From NCBI GenBank assembly GCA_964631725.1, contig CAZVYX010000029.1:1-64000 (forward strand): 64,000 nt of DNA. The letters are read 5' to 3'. The position numbers and the translations under genes are program-made. The notes beneath the pieces were generated by a model. The model did no database searches. It had not been told where the DNA came from and saw only the letters and a program-made list of their open reading frames with translations. How positions within the stretch are numbered: position 1 is the first letter of the stretch; the number at the start of each line of letters is the position of its first letter. This document shows, piece by piece, positions 1 through 8,821 of this stretch. Source of the DNA: GCA-2731375 sp964631725 (GTDB lineage Bacteria; Pseudomonadota; Alphaproteobacteria; GCA-2731375).

Positions 1-114
1 GCCGGGGCAGTCGGTTCAACTGGTTTCGTCCCTTGACAACGGTTCTTATGCGGGAGGCAGGGTAGATTTTCCCAGTCCGTCCCGAAGCAGTTCGCCAAGT
101 TTGGAAGGTAGCGC
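1..114 (+). other. Leader of toxin-like gene; possible 3' tail of an upstream ORF
   Basis: This stretch precedes the toxin-like gene. It holds a clear GGAAGG ribosome binding site at 103-108 for the ATG at 115, and an in-frame TAG at 109-111 prevents any earlier start in that frame. A second frame is open from base 2 to a TAG at 185-187. It could be the 3' end of a gene lying mostly outside the window, but too little is visible to name it. Confidence 0.3.
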
Positions 115-1461
115 ATGCGGGGCGAGGCGGAACATGCCCCGGCCTGGGAAGCCACGGCCTCTCACGAACAGCGCAAGGCGCAGATAGACGCGGTGGCCAA
201 GGCGCAGAAGTTCGATGTCACGCACAACTATTATGATCATCTCAAGCGATATCCTTATGGCCCGCCCCAGAACCATGTCTATGACGAAGGCGAGCGGCTG
301 CGGTTCCAGGAGGACTTCGATTTTTTCGAAGGCACGCCGGAGGCCCGCCAGGCCATCATCGACGATTTGGACGCGCAAATCGCGCCCTGGCCGTCTTATG
401 AACTGACGCCGGAAGATTACGGGTTCGCCGCCGCGCCGAACACCTGGAAAGTGCAGGAGCCGGCGCCAGAGGGGATGAATAAAATCGAGGGCGCTCCCGT
501 GCCTGAAGAAGCCACGGAAGATGGTGCCCGGAATTGGAATGGAATCTTCGAAGCCGGGTCCGTCGATACCGTCTCAGAGCAACCGGCAACCGGCCATGCC
601 AATACAACGAACAACCCGAGCCTTGATGACATGTTCGCGGGCATGGCGGCGCAATACGACGCGGAACGGTCCCTGGACAGTGCGCTCTCAGCCGGCGATG
701 GCATCAATTTATCGCAGGCAGAGCAGGCGGTAGCCGCAGAGATCATGGACCTGCTCGCGATTGCACCCGAGGACGGCGGCAGCGATTCCAACGACGAACC
801 AACTCGCTTCAATCAGTTCGCATCATTGAATGCAAACGAGCCGACATCAGATGCATCCCCGGCGTTGTCAGAGGCCGAAAGGGCGCAGGCCCACGGGCTT
901 GCCCGCAGGCTCTCGATCAGATTGCAGGGCAATCCCGATGACCCGGCGAAGGTTCATCCCGAATATGAAAAGGTCGCGTTTTTCCTGCCCCTCTTATGGG
1001 GCGGCATGATTGCTGCTGATCAAGTGGTGGCCGGGCTCATTGCGATCTACGGTGCAGCCAAGGTGTATGAGCTTACGGGTGGACCGTCCAGGACAGTGGA
1101 AGCAGTCAAGGATCTGGCCGGGACGGCCAGGTCCGATCGACCCGGCAAAGCGCCCATGCCCATTCCGCCCGGCATGACCGGCGAGCAGTCTAGAAAATAC
1201 TATCAGGGCTTGAGCGAGGATCTGATTGATCTATGGACCAAGCCGCTGGAAAGCCGGGGCAACGCGACGACACAACACGGCAACAAGATTGTCGCCAAAG
1301 AATGCCATGATGTTCTCAAAACTGAATTCCCTGAATTGCTCGGCAAGATCGACCATATTGGCGGTGCTGATTTTCGCGGTGAGGGGAGAAGGCTCAAGGA
1401 ATGGACCCTGCTCAATCCTGAAACGGGTATGAAGAACCGCAGCCGCGCCGATCTAACATGA
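115..1461 (+). CDS. Polymorphic-toxin-like protein, N-terminal part (ended by in-frame TGA)
   Basis: The 448-residue product is not assigned to a named family. Residues 1-120 are polar and aromatic-rich, with segments such as HNYYDHLKRYPYGPP. The middle is acidic and low in complexity. One hydrophobic segment (FFLPLLWGGMIAADQVVAG, about 290-310) is followed by VYELTGGPS and a C-terminal module with HNTATT-like polar residues, LGKIDHIGG and the end NRSRADLT. A hydrophobic segment before a C-terminal domain is common in polymorphic toxins, so I infer a secreted or contact-delivered effector whose C-terminal domain may be nuclease-like. The reading frame is open again directly after the TGA at 1459-1461 and runs to 1803, so this is probably one gene broken by a nonsense codon. 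GC content is lower than in the rest of the window. Confidence 0.5.
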   Translation: MRGEAEHAPAWEATASHEQRKAQIDAVAKAQKFDVTHNYYDHLKRYPYGPPQNHVYDEGERLRFQEDFDFFEGTPEARQAIIDDLDAQIAPWPSYELTPEDYGFAAAPNTWKVQEPAPEGMNKIEGAPVPEEATEDGARNWNGIFEAGSVDTVSEQPATGHANTTNNPSLDDMFAGMAAQYDAERSLDSALSAGDGINLSQAEQAVAAEIMDLLAIAPEDGGSDSNDEPTRFNQFASLNANEPTSDASPALSEAERAQAHGLARRLSIRLQGNPDDPAKVHPEYEKVAFFLPLLWGGMIAADQVVAGLIAIYGAAKVYELTGGPSRTVEAVKDLAGTARSDRPGKAPMPIPPGMTGEQSRKYYQGLSEDLIDLWTKPLESRGNATTQHGNKIVAKECHDVLKTEFPELLGKIDHIGGADFRGEGRRLKEWTLLNPETGMKNRSRADLT

Positions 1462-1518
1462 GGCCAGGTTGACGGGGATGGCAAAGCAATTAAGGGTCGC
1501 GGTGTTGCCCGTGCCCAT

Positions 1519-1803
1519 ATGAATACCCAGGACATAACCAAAGGCGGTGACGCCTCGGCCTGGGAGAAACTCAGTTTGGCCAGACTGATCAAGAATGCCG
1601 GAGCCGAATTTGTGGAAGCTGTGCGTAAGCTGAAAAAGGGTGACGACGAAGACGCATACCGCCGTGAGGTGCGGGAAAAATGCCGGGCCGTCATGAAGGG
1701 TCTGAAGAAGCAACTTGAAGAGCTTGAGGAAAACCAGGACAATTCTGACAATAACGGGAATGATGAAGATAATTCACAATCTAGCGGAGATCGTGATGAG
1801 TGA
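1519..1803 (+). pseudogene. C-terminal remainder of the toxin-like protein (same frame as 115-1461)
   Basis: This frame is identical to that of the upstream toxin-like gene. Nineteen sense codons (1462-1518) join the TGA to the ATG at 1519, and no ribosome binding site precedes that ATG. The product is helical and charged (WEKLSLARLIKNAGAEFVE, then KKGDDEDAYRREVREKC) and ends in an acidic Asn/Asp/Glu/Ser tail. It reads as the missing end of the toxin domain rather than a stand-alone gene. Changing a TGG tryptophan codon to TGA would explain the split. Independent translation as a 94-residue protein cannot be excluded. Confidence 0.45.
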
Positions 1804-2431
1804 TAATGATGAGGCTTACGACCCTCTGCTTCCGGGACGCCGGTTCTGCCTCAGCAGAGAGGATTTGGATGCCTACGCCGAGTTGTTGCTGGAGGCGGTT
1901 CCGAATATTAGGTTTTTCCGCCTGTCATTTGAACAAGAACAAAACGCGAAGCAGCGGCCCGTGCTAACGTTTCACAAGGATTTTGCCTCTGCGAAGTATG
2001 GCCAGCTCCAAATCATTTGGTCCCCGGATACGTGGGACCCTCAGTTGATTCTGCACGATCGGTTCCAGGAATGGCGCTATGCTCCATTTCCCTGGCCGAA
2101 TGGCACCATTGCCTGTAGTGGCAAAGTAAATGCTAGCTTCGGTGCCAATCAGCCTTACATGGAGGAAGGGAGCATCTACTTCCGCTGCCGCAAAGGGAAT
2201 GACGAGGACAAGCGCACGGCTCGAAAGGGCCTGCGCCTGTCAACCAAGGTCGCCAGCAATCGCCGGCAAGCCATGGTGGCGCTGCCATCCATGAAGGTGA
2301 TGAAAAAGTGGGACAAGGGCCGGGATCTGTGGATCGGCCACCATGCCCGGCAATGGCTTTTGGATGACCCCATGCGGATTACCGAAACCTTCGGTGGTCA
2401 CGGGCAGCGCGCCATCCGTCCCTACAAATGA
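1796..2431 (+). CDS. Hypothetical protein, candidate immunity protein
   Basis: The chosen start is the ATG at 1796 (MSDNDEAYDPLLPGRRF), with GCGGAGA just upstream. It overlaps the end of the preceding frame by 8 bases, and a longer ORF from 1715 has no such site. The product is 211 residues and soluble, with no signal peptide or membrane segment. It is rich in aromatic residues (RFFRLSFEQ, QIIWSPDTWDPQLIL, EWRYAPFPWPNG) and basic at the C-terminus. I do not recognise the family. A small soluble gene overlapping the 3' end of a toxin-like gene is the usual arrangement of an immunity gene, so that role is inferred from position only. Confidence 0.45.
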   Translation: MSDNDEAYDPLLPGRRFCLSREDLDAYAELLLEAVPNIRFFRLSFEQEQNAKQRPVLTFHKDFASAKYGQLQIIWSPDTWDPQLILHDRFQEWRYAPFPWPNGTIACSGKVNASFGANQPYMEEGSIYFRCRKGNDEDKRTARKGLRLSTKVASNRRQAMVALPSMKVMKKWDKGRDLWIGHHARQWLLDDPMRITETFGGHGQRAIRPYK

Positions 2432-2702
2432 GAAGCGGCATTTTGTATATTTGGCAAAGGGCAATCCGCGCATCAGAGGGCCTAGCGTCTGACTGAGTCG
2501 ATCCGAATTTCTAACCTGATTTCATTCCGGTAGGCGGTTCGTGAATGGCTTTCCAAAATGTCGGAGGCGGCGACAAGAGAAAATATCACTACATAGCTCA
2601 GGGTGGCTGTTGGGAGATTCCCAAAATCCGGGCCTGTTCACGCGCCGTCTCTGCTATAGTTGGTCCAACAATAGTGGCAACAATTAGCGGCAGGAGCACC
2701 CC

Positions 2703-3458
2703 ATGAGCAAGGTCCTGGTGGACATAGACGGCCCCGTGCGGACTGTAACCTTGAACAGACCGGAAAAACGAAATGCCCTGGATACGGAAACCCTGGATGG
2801 CCTCAGTGCCGCCTTTCCCGACGAGCCCGGCGAGAAAGAGCGGGTGGCGGTGCTGCGAGCCAATGGGCCGTCTTTTTGCTCGGGCATGGATTTGAGCCAA
2901 AGGGCCGCCGGCCTGGGCAAGCCCGGCGCGATTGAGATCATGTTGCGGCGAGTTGAAGTTTATCCCTTGCCCGTGGTTGCCGTCGTGCACGGACCGGCCA
3001 TTGCCGGTGGCAATGAACTCGCCATGCATTGCGACTTCGTTGTCGCAAGTTCCACGGCAATTTTCGGCATGTCCCTGGCGCAAATCGGTCTGGCGCCAAC
3101 TTGGTTCCTGGCGAAGAAATTGATGGAGGTCGCCGGCCCCGTGGCCATGCGGGAAATTCTACTGCTAGGTGACCCGCTGCCGGCAACCCGGATGCACGAG
3201 CTTGGCATCATCGCCCGTGTGGCGGAACCGGACGATCTGGAGGACGAAGCCCAGAAAATCATCGATCGGTTGGCCGCGAATGCACCTCTGTCGCTGCGAA
3301 ACATGAAGGCTATGATGGTGCGGCAAATGGCTTTTCGGGACACGACCGATTACGACGATCTGAACGCCGATGTGGCCAAGGTCGCGGCATCCGCCGACGC
3401 CAAGGAAGGGGTCAGGGCCAAGCTGGACCGGCGCCCGCCCAACTTCCGTGGCGAATAA
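2703..3458 (+). CDS. Enoyl-CoA hydratase/isomerase (crotonase) family protein
   Basis: This 251-residue protein has the crotonase fold landmarks: LNRPEKRNALD (17-27), the oxyanion-hole segment CSGMDLS (59-65), and GPAIAGGNELAMHCD (97-111), which carries the first catalytic-type Glu at 105. The second Glu of true hydratases (FGQPE in the rat mitochondrial enzyme) is replaced by Leu125 in FGMSLAQIG. Water addition to enoyl-CoA is therefore doubtful, and an isomerase, hydrolase or other crotonase reaction is more likely. The substrate is unknown. An AGGAG site six bases upstream fixes the ATG. It stands alone, with 271 bases of non-coding DNA before it and a convergent response regulator after it. 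Confidence 0.85.
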   Translation: MSKVLVDIDGPVRTVTLNRPEKRNALDTETLDGLSAAFPDEPGEKERVAVLRANGPSFCSGMDLSQRAAGLGKPGAIEIMLRRVEVYPLPVVAVVHGPAIAGGNELAMHCDFVVASSTAIFGMSLAQIGLAPTWFLAKKLMEVAGPVAMREILLLGDPLPATRMHELGIIARVAEPDDLEDEAQKIIDRLAANAPLSLRNMKAMMVRQMAFRDTTDYDDLNADVAKVAASADAKEGVRAKLDRRPPNFRGE

Positions 3459-3642
3459 CAGGATAGGCTGGCGGACTGGGGCGAGCAGTCTCGAACCGAA
3501 GTCGGATGCCGCATGGTTGAGCGTGCCCTAATGATCCAGTTTGGACATGGCACGACAAAGGAATTTGCGCTTGAGCAGCGCTGCGAGTTCACCGAATTGA
3601 TTTTGGGCAATGGGCCAAGAACAGCCGGGATCTTGAACCTAA

Positions 3643-4053
3643 TCAGGCTGCAAATCCCACTGCACGGCTGATTTCCCGCCCCAGATCAGGCGCGGAAATC
3701 GGTTTCGTCAGCACATTCGCGGCCCCGATCTGCATTGCGACTTCGTGTAACAGACCATCGCTGTCACCGGTCAGTATCAACACGGGAATCTGCGCAAGAT
3801 CGCTATTCTTGTGGCGCCGCAATTTGTTGCAGAACGCCATGCCATCACCGTCTCGCATATGCAGATCGCAAATTACAAAATCCGGCGGCGCTTCGCCTGG
3901 CATCTCAAGTATTTCAATGGCTTCGGTTCCATCAGCAGCTTCGAGAACATCCGTGACGCCCAACTGCGCCAGCAATGTGCGAACAATCGACCGCATGGTA
4001 CGTTGATCATCAACGATCAACGCACGAAGCGACACCAACATATCCGTCGACAT
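3643..4053 (-). CDS. Single-domain response regulator (CheY-like receiver)
   Basis: The 136-residue protein consists of a receiver domain only. The acidic pair is D15/D16, the phospho-acceptor is D63 in FVICDLHM, the switch Thr is T95 in LILTGD, and K117 lies in LTKPIS. No output domain is present, so it probably acts by protein-protein contact, as CheY or DivK do, or as a phosphorelay intermediate. The start is placed at MSTDMLVS because AAAGGAG lies just upstream; a longer ORF reaching 4188 has a basic, non-homologous extension. No histidine kinase is adjacent. About 190 bases without a recognisable gene separate it from the ccm operon. Confidence 0.88.
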   Translation of the reverse strand: MSTDMLVSLRALIVDDQRTMRSIVRTLLAQLGVTDVLEAADGTEAIEILEMPGEAPPDFVICDLHMRDGDGMAFCNKLRRHKNSDLAQIPVLILTGDSDGLLHEVAMQIGAANVLTKPISAPDLGREISRAVGFAA

Positions 4054-4246
4054 AGACCCAACTCCTTTCGGCAGCCCCGCTATCTGGTCCATCCAGATCG
4101 GTGGCTTTGCGCCCCGCCGTCGCCGGCGGTTTGCCTTTTCGAAACGCCCTCTCGATGATACGCCGCAATGGGTATCCACTTCCCCCAATTAGAACAGAAG
4201 CTATCACAATTCCCCTTAAGGAACGGTAAACCACATGCCGATCGCT

Positions 4247-5674
4247 CTATTGCACCGCCCGCAAGCGATCGATGGCGGCTTTCATGCCATCTCGCTCCTT
4301 ACTCTCCGCGGGAAGTTGATCGTATAGCCGTTGCCAGCGACCAATCGCCGCCTCGGTCCGACCGGCCCCGGCGTCCGCCATACCGAGAAACCAGAGCGCC
4401 CGCGCGTTATTCGGCTGCAACATCTCCAACTTACGCAACACTTCGAGCGCCGTTTCGGGGAGCGATTGTTCGGAAGACGCGTTTTGAATTAAGGCCATGG
4501 CCTGGGCATCCAGGGGGGCCGGGTTATCGGGGCGGATGGCTGCGGCCCGCCCGTACGCATTCGCCGATTCATCAAGCTTTTGCAATACGCCGTAAGCTTT
4601 ACCCAGGCGCATCCAGCCGTCAAAATCGTCAGGTTCATCTTTCAATCGGTCCGCCAGGCGCTGCACCATGGATAGGATGAACTTCTTGCGCTCTTCAAGC
4701 GGCATATTGCCAGCCGCCGCCATGGCGGTACGGTCAGGGCCCGGAGCCGCTTTGGCATCAGGCGCTTGAGTTGCCATGGGCGTATCGGCCGCGCCTGCCG
4801 TTGCCAAGGCGCCTTCCAGATCCACACCGATTTCCTGAGCTACCTGGCGAATTTGCGCCGCCAGAGCCTGCCTGTTCTCACTATTCTCCGGCAATTCCCG
4901 ATAGAGGCGTAGCCAGGCTTCATAGGCTTCCCGTGGCCGGCCTGCCTGCAAATCGGCAAGGGCCAGAAAATAGCGTGCCGCCGGGTGTCGAGGCGCCAAT
5001 TCCCGCGCTTTCCGAAATGCCGCCAAGGCTTCCGCCGTAACCTCGCCCTTGGCCCCTTTCGTCAGGATATCGCCAAGCGCGATGTATACTTCAGCATCGT
5101 CACCGGATAGCTCGACGGCCCGGCGCAACGCCTTGGCCGCACTATCGAGATCGCCGAGCGCCGCTTGTGAACGACCCAAAAGAATCCAGCCATCCAAATC
5201 GTCTGGCTGCGACTGCAAGCGCTCCTCCAAGCGCGTAATCATTTCGTTGACTTGATCGCTCTGACCCGCCGTTAGCTCTCGAGGCGCCGGATCCAGCGCC
5301 GCCCTCTGCGCCAATGGTCGATCAGGCTGACCCGGTTGACCCAACTGGGAATAGAGCAACAGCGACAACGCAGGCAATAACAAGGCGATTGCGACGGCCG
5401 TAACAGCCGATGGCGCAGTTGATCCGTTCGGAGTCTCGCCCTGTTCCGCCGCCCTTAGTATGCGTCGTTCAATCTCCCGCCTGGCTTCCCCGGCTTCACG
5501 CTCGGTCAGCGCATTGGCCGCCAGTTCCGCATCAACCTCCCGCAACTGGTCGCGATAGACTTCCAAGTCATGGTCAAGGCGTTCGCTCCCAGCACCTTTT
5601 GGGCGGAGCAAAGCCCAAAGCATTGGCAGAACCGCCAGCAGCGTCAGCGCGCCAATGGCCAGCCAAATACTCAT
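4247..5674 (-). CDS. ccmI: Cytochrome c maturation protein CcmI (CycH)
   Basis: CcmI is the apocytochrome c chaperone of System I and presents the CXXCH region of apocytochrome to the CcmF/CcmH ligation complex. The 475-residue protein has a first membrane segment at about 2-23, the family motif YRDQLREVDAEL (40-51) in a cytoplasmic helical region, and a second membrane segment at about 91-110. A long periplasmic part with tetratricopeptide repeats follows in two blocks (QPDDLDGWILLGRSQAALG and EPDDFDGWMRLGKAYGVLQ). It is last in the ccm operon, and its ATG overlaps the ccmH stop by four bases. The two TPR blocks suggest an elongated substrate-binding arm. Confidence 0.95.
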   Translation of the reverse strand: MSIWLAIGALTLLAVLPMLWALLRPKGAGSERLDHDLEVYRDQLREVDAELAANALTEREAGEARREIERRILRAAEQGETPNGSTAPSAVTAVAIALLLPALSLLLYSQLGQPGQPDRPLAQRAALDPAPRELTAGQSDQVNEMITRLEERLQSQPDDLDGWILLGRSQAALGDLDSAAKALRRAVELSGDDAEVYIALGDILTKGAKGEVTAEALAAFRKARELAPRHPAARYFLALADLQAGRPREAYEAWLRLYRELPENSENRQALAAQIRQVAQEIGVDLEGALATAGAADTPMATQAPDAKAAPGPDRTAMAAAGNMPLEERKKFILSMVQRLADRLKDEPDDFDGWMRLGKAYGVLQKLDESANAYGRAAAIRPDNPAPLDAQAMALIQNASSEQSLPETALEVLRKLEMLQPNNARALWFLGMADAGAGRTEAAIGRWQRLYDQLPAESKERDGMKAAIDRLRAVQ

Positions 5675-6156
5675 GCCCGGTCCTCATCATCCAACAGCGC
5701 TTTCAGGCGATCCTGCTCATCCGCGCTCAAGGGAGTTGACTCCGCTGCCATGGGGCCGCTGCGACGGCGATACCAAACGAAAATCAAAATTGCCGCAAGC
5801 AACAGGAAAAACAAAGGTGCCAGCCAAAGCATGATCGTTCCGCCCTTTACGGGTGGTTGCAGCAGCACCCAATCTCCGTAGCGTTCAACAATGTAGCCGA
5901 TCGCCGCTTCATCGCTGTCGCCGGCTGAAATCCGATCGCGGACTAAAATTCGCAGATCGCGCGCCAGCCCGGCGTTTGAATCTTCAATCGACTGGTTTTG
6001 ACAAACCAGGCAGCGCAGTTGCTTGTGAATGGCCCGGGCGCGGGCTTCCAGAACCGGATCCTCAAGGGGCGTATCCACCGCCACGGCCTGAACCTGTGTA
6101 ATCGATCCGGCGAGGCACAGCGAAATAATCAAGCCCCTAATGGCGCTCATCAACAT
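5671..6156 (-). CDS. ccmH: Cytochrome c maturation protein CcmH (thioredoxin-like haem lyase subunit)
   Basis: CcmH reduces or holds the apocytochrome CXXCH thiols before haem attachment. The 161-residue product has an N-terminal signal segment (about 1-24), the signature LRCLVCQNQSI with redox cysteines C49 and C52, and a C-terminal membrane anchor (about 107-128). Two starts are possible, ATG 6156 and ATG 6150, both overlapping the ccmG stop at 6150-6152. The open frame continues upstream to 6303 but lies inside ccmG and is not credible. The length fits a short CcmH whose TPR part is encoded separately as CcmI. Confidence 0.95.
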   Translation of the reverse strand: MLMSAIRGLIISLCLAGSITQVQAVAVDTPLEDPVLEARARAIHKQLRCLVCQNQSIEDSNAGLARDLRILVRDRISAGDSDEAAIGYIVERYGDWVLLQPPVKGGTIMLWLAPLFFLLLAAILIFVWYRRRSGPMAAESTPLSADEQDRLKALLDDEDRA

Positions 6157-6728
6157 TGCGCGGCACCGCCCTTGCGCAAAGCCGCGATCGCGGGCAGCAG
6201 CTTTTCCTTGAGATCCGTTTCCATGACCGGCCCGATATGCTTGCAGACGATGCGGCCTTCGGCATTGATCAAGAAAGTCTCGGGCACGCCATAAACGCCC
6301 CAATCTATGCCGACCCTACCTTTCAAATCCGCCCCGACGCGGTCGTACGGATCGCCGTATCGCCGCAGCCAATCCATCGCGGCCGGTCCTTCATCCTTGT
6401 AGTTGAGGCCATGTACCGGAACGATGCCTTGTCCCTTCAACTTCATGAACAGGGGATGCTCGGCGCGGCAGGACACACACCAAGACGCGAAGACATTTAC
6501 CAACGAAATTTCGCCCTTTAGGTCCGCCGTCTTCAATCCTTTGGGACGCCCGGGCAAGGCTGGCAAATCAAATACGGGTACGGCCTTGCCGAGCATGGCT
6601 GAGGGGATTTCCTTTGGCCGCAGACCCAAACCGACGAACAAGAATCCACCGATAATCAATGCCACCGCCAAAGGTAGCAAACGCAGCCAAGTACTGCGTT
6701 GTTGTTGATCTGGTCCAGGCTCGCTCAA
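6150..6728 (-). CDS. ccmG: Thiol:disulfide interchange protein DsbE/CcmG
   Basis: CcmG is a membrane-tethered periplasmic thioredoxin-like reductant for CcmH and apocytochrome c. The 192-residue protein has one N-terminal membrane anchor (about 15-35). The active site is WCVSC (83-87) where most family members have WCxxC, and the thioredoxin cis-proline motif is GVPETF (P149). It ends on Cys192, which adds a third cysteine region. It sits 11 bases after ccmF and overlaps ccmH, so it is a core member of the operon. Confidence 0.95.
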   Translation of the reverse strand: MSEPGPDQQQRSTWLRLLPLAVALIIGGFLFVGLGLRPKEIPSAMLGKAVPVFDLPALPGRPKGLKTADLKGEISLVNVFASWCVSCRAEHPLFMKLKGQGIVPVHGLNYKDEGPAAMDWLRRYGDPYDRVGADLKGRVGIDWGVYGVPETFLINAEGRIVCKHIGPVMETDLKEKLLPAIAALRKGGAAQC

Positions 6729-6739
6729 GTCTCCAAATC

Positions 6740-8743
6740 CTATTTGCTAGCCGTTGACACAGCAATTCCAGCCTGTCGCGCCGCGCCACGGGGCCGGGCC
6801 GGCGCTCCAATCCGAAATCGACGATCTGTCAATGACATCAGGCCACCGAGAACCATGAGCAGCGCGCCAATCCAGATCCAGTGGATCATCGGTTTGCTAT
6901 AGAACCGCGTTGACCATGCCCCATCGCCCGTCGGATCGCCAATCACCGCATACAAATCTCCGCCCCAGCGGGTTTCGATGGCGGCTTCCGTGGTTTGCAT
7001 AGGTGGGTTCTCATAGCTGCGGGATTCAGGCTGTAGCACCGCGACTTCCTTCCCGTTGCGGCGCACGTGAAAAGTTCCCCGCACAGCAGCGTAATTGGGA
7101 CCATCCAGTGGCAACGCCCCCTCGAATTCGAACTGAAAGGCGCCGACCGTCTGGCTCTCCCCTTGGCGCATGACTTGCAATTTTTCCACCTGCCAGGCGG
7201 AAGAAGCGACAATGCCGATGATCACCATGCCCGCACCGGCATGGGCAAATGTGGTGCCCCAGGCCGATCGTGACGAACGCGATAGGCGTCGCAAACTTTC
7301 ACCAAATGGCGCGCGGAACAACCGAACGCGATAGGCGCCTTCTTCCAGAGAAGCAGCAATCATCCAGACGCCCAACGCGATCCCCGGAATAGCCAGCCAA
7401 GGTCCATCGAATGCAAGTACGAGTGTCAAAAGCAAGGCGATCAGGGTCGCAAGCACCGCAAATTTCAGACGCTGCATCGCGCCAAGCAAATCGCCGCGCT
7501 TCCACGGCAACATTGGCCCCACGGCCATGGCAACAAAAACCGGGACCATCAGTGGGCCGAATGTCATATTGAAATAGGGTGGGCCGACCGTGATCTTCTC
7601 ACCTGTCACGGCGTCCAGAAACAGTGGATAGAGCGTGCCCAAAAGTACCGTTGCGCATGCGGTGGATAGCAGTAAGTTATTGAATACCAAGCCACCTTCC
7701 CGACTTACCGGAGCGAAAAGGCCTCCTCCCTTCATGGCCGGAGCCCGTACGGCATAAAGCGTCAGCGATCCCACGATGACGGCGACAAGGAAAGCGAGGA
7801 TAAAGACGCCGCGGGCGGGGTCAGTGGCAAAGGCGTGGACCGAGGTCAACACGCCCGAGCGCACCAAGAAGGTACCCAACAAGCTCAAGGAAAAGGTCAA
7901 TATCGCCAGCAGAACCGTCCAGTTTTTTAGGCTATCCCGCTTTTCCACGACAATCGCCGAATGCAGCAACGCCGTGCCCGCCAACCAGGGCATGAACGAA
8001 GCGTTCTCCACCGGATCCCAAAACCACCAGCCGCCCCAACCCAGCTCGTAGTAGGCCCACCACGAACCCAGGCCGATACCCAAGGTCAGAAAACACCATG
8101 CCGCCAGCGTCCAGGGCCGAACCCAACGCGCCCAGGCAGCGTCAACACGCCCCTCTATCAGAGCGGCAACGGCAAACGAGAATGCCATCGAAAATCCAAC
8201 ATAGCCGAGATAGAGGAACGGTGGATGAAACGCCAGACCAGGATCTTGCAATAATGGGTTCAATCCGTGTCCGTCCATGGGTGCCGGCAGTAATCTCTCA
8301 AATGGATTAGAAGTGAAGAGAACAAAGCTGGTAAAGCCAACGGCAATCATTGCCTGAACCGCCAGCACTCGCGCCCGGAACGGTGCCGGTAGATTGCCTC
8401 CAAAAACCGCGACTGCGCCACCGAACAGCACCAATATCAACAGCCATAACAGCAATGATCCTTCGTGGTTCCCCCATACGCCGGATATCTTGTACAGCAA
8501 AGGTTTCGCGGAATGGGAGTTGGAGGCGACATTGAGTACGGAAAAATCAGAGGTTACATAGGCATAGGTTAGTGCGCCGAAGGCCCCGATTACCAGCAGG
8601 CACTGCACGATGGCAGCGGGCCGCGCCAAACCGATCCAACCCGTGATACCCCGCCAGGCGCCAATCAACGGCACAGTTGCCTGGACCAGCGCGACCGACA
8701 GCGCGAGCACCAATGCGTAATGTCCCAATTCGGCTATCATCAA
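6740..8743 (-). CDS. ccmF: Haem lyase subunit CcmF
   Basis: CcmF is the large membrane protein that takes haem from CcmE and, with CcmH and CcmI, attaches it to apocytochrome c. The 667-residue protein has many membrane helices. The tryptophan-rich WWD haem-handling motif spans about 228-247 (GWGGWWFWDPVEN), and conserved HPPFLYLGYVGF (173-184) provides a His ligand region. Length and motifs match the family. In this operon ccmF does not directly follow ccmE; a 2-hydroxyacid dehydrogenase gene lies between them, with 78 bases separating its stop from the ccmF start. Confidence 0.96.
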   Translation of the reverse strand: MMIAELGHYALVLALSVALVQATVPLIGAWRGITGWIGLARPAAIVQCLLVIGAFGALTYAYVTSDFSVLNVASNSHSAKPLLYKISGVWGNHEGSLLLWLLILVLFGGAVAVFGGNLPAPFRARVLAVQAMIAVGFTSFVLFTSNPFERLLPAPMDGHGLNPLLQDPGLAFHPPFLYLGYVGFSMAFSFAVAALIEGRVDAAWARWVRPWTLAAWCFLTLGIGLGSWWAYYELGWGGWWFWDPVENASFMPWLAGTALLHSAIVVEKRDSLKNWTVLLAILTFSLSLLGTFLVRSGVLTSVHAFATDPARGVFILAFLVAVIVGSLTLYAVRAPAMKGGGLFAPVSREGGLVFNNLLLSTACATVLLGTLYPLFLDAVTGEKITVGPPYFNMTFGPLMVPVFVAMAVGPMLPWKRGDLLGAMQRLKFAVLATLIALLLTLVLAFDGPWLAIPGIALGVWMIAASLEEGAYRVRLFRAPFGESLRRLSRSSRSAWGTTFAHAGAGMVIIGIVASSAWQVEKLQVMRQGESQTVGAFQFEFEGALPLDGPNYAAVRGTFHVRRNGKEVAVLQPESRSYENPPMQTTEAAIETRWGGDLYAVIGDPTGDGAWSTRFYSKPMIHWIWIGALLMVLGGLMSLTDRRFRIGAPARPRGAARQAGIAVSTASK

Positions 8744-8821
8744 CTTATCCTTTGCCGGTCCCAGCTCCGACCATGCGTCGCGAACTCAAAATTGGTGTCT
8801 CGTAAGCGGCCTGGCATCTAT

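Noticed and set aside
4054..4246. 193-base gap between the response regulator and ccmI
   Set aside because: I found no gene, hairpin or clear promoter. A longer response-regulator start through this stretch is basic and non-homologous.
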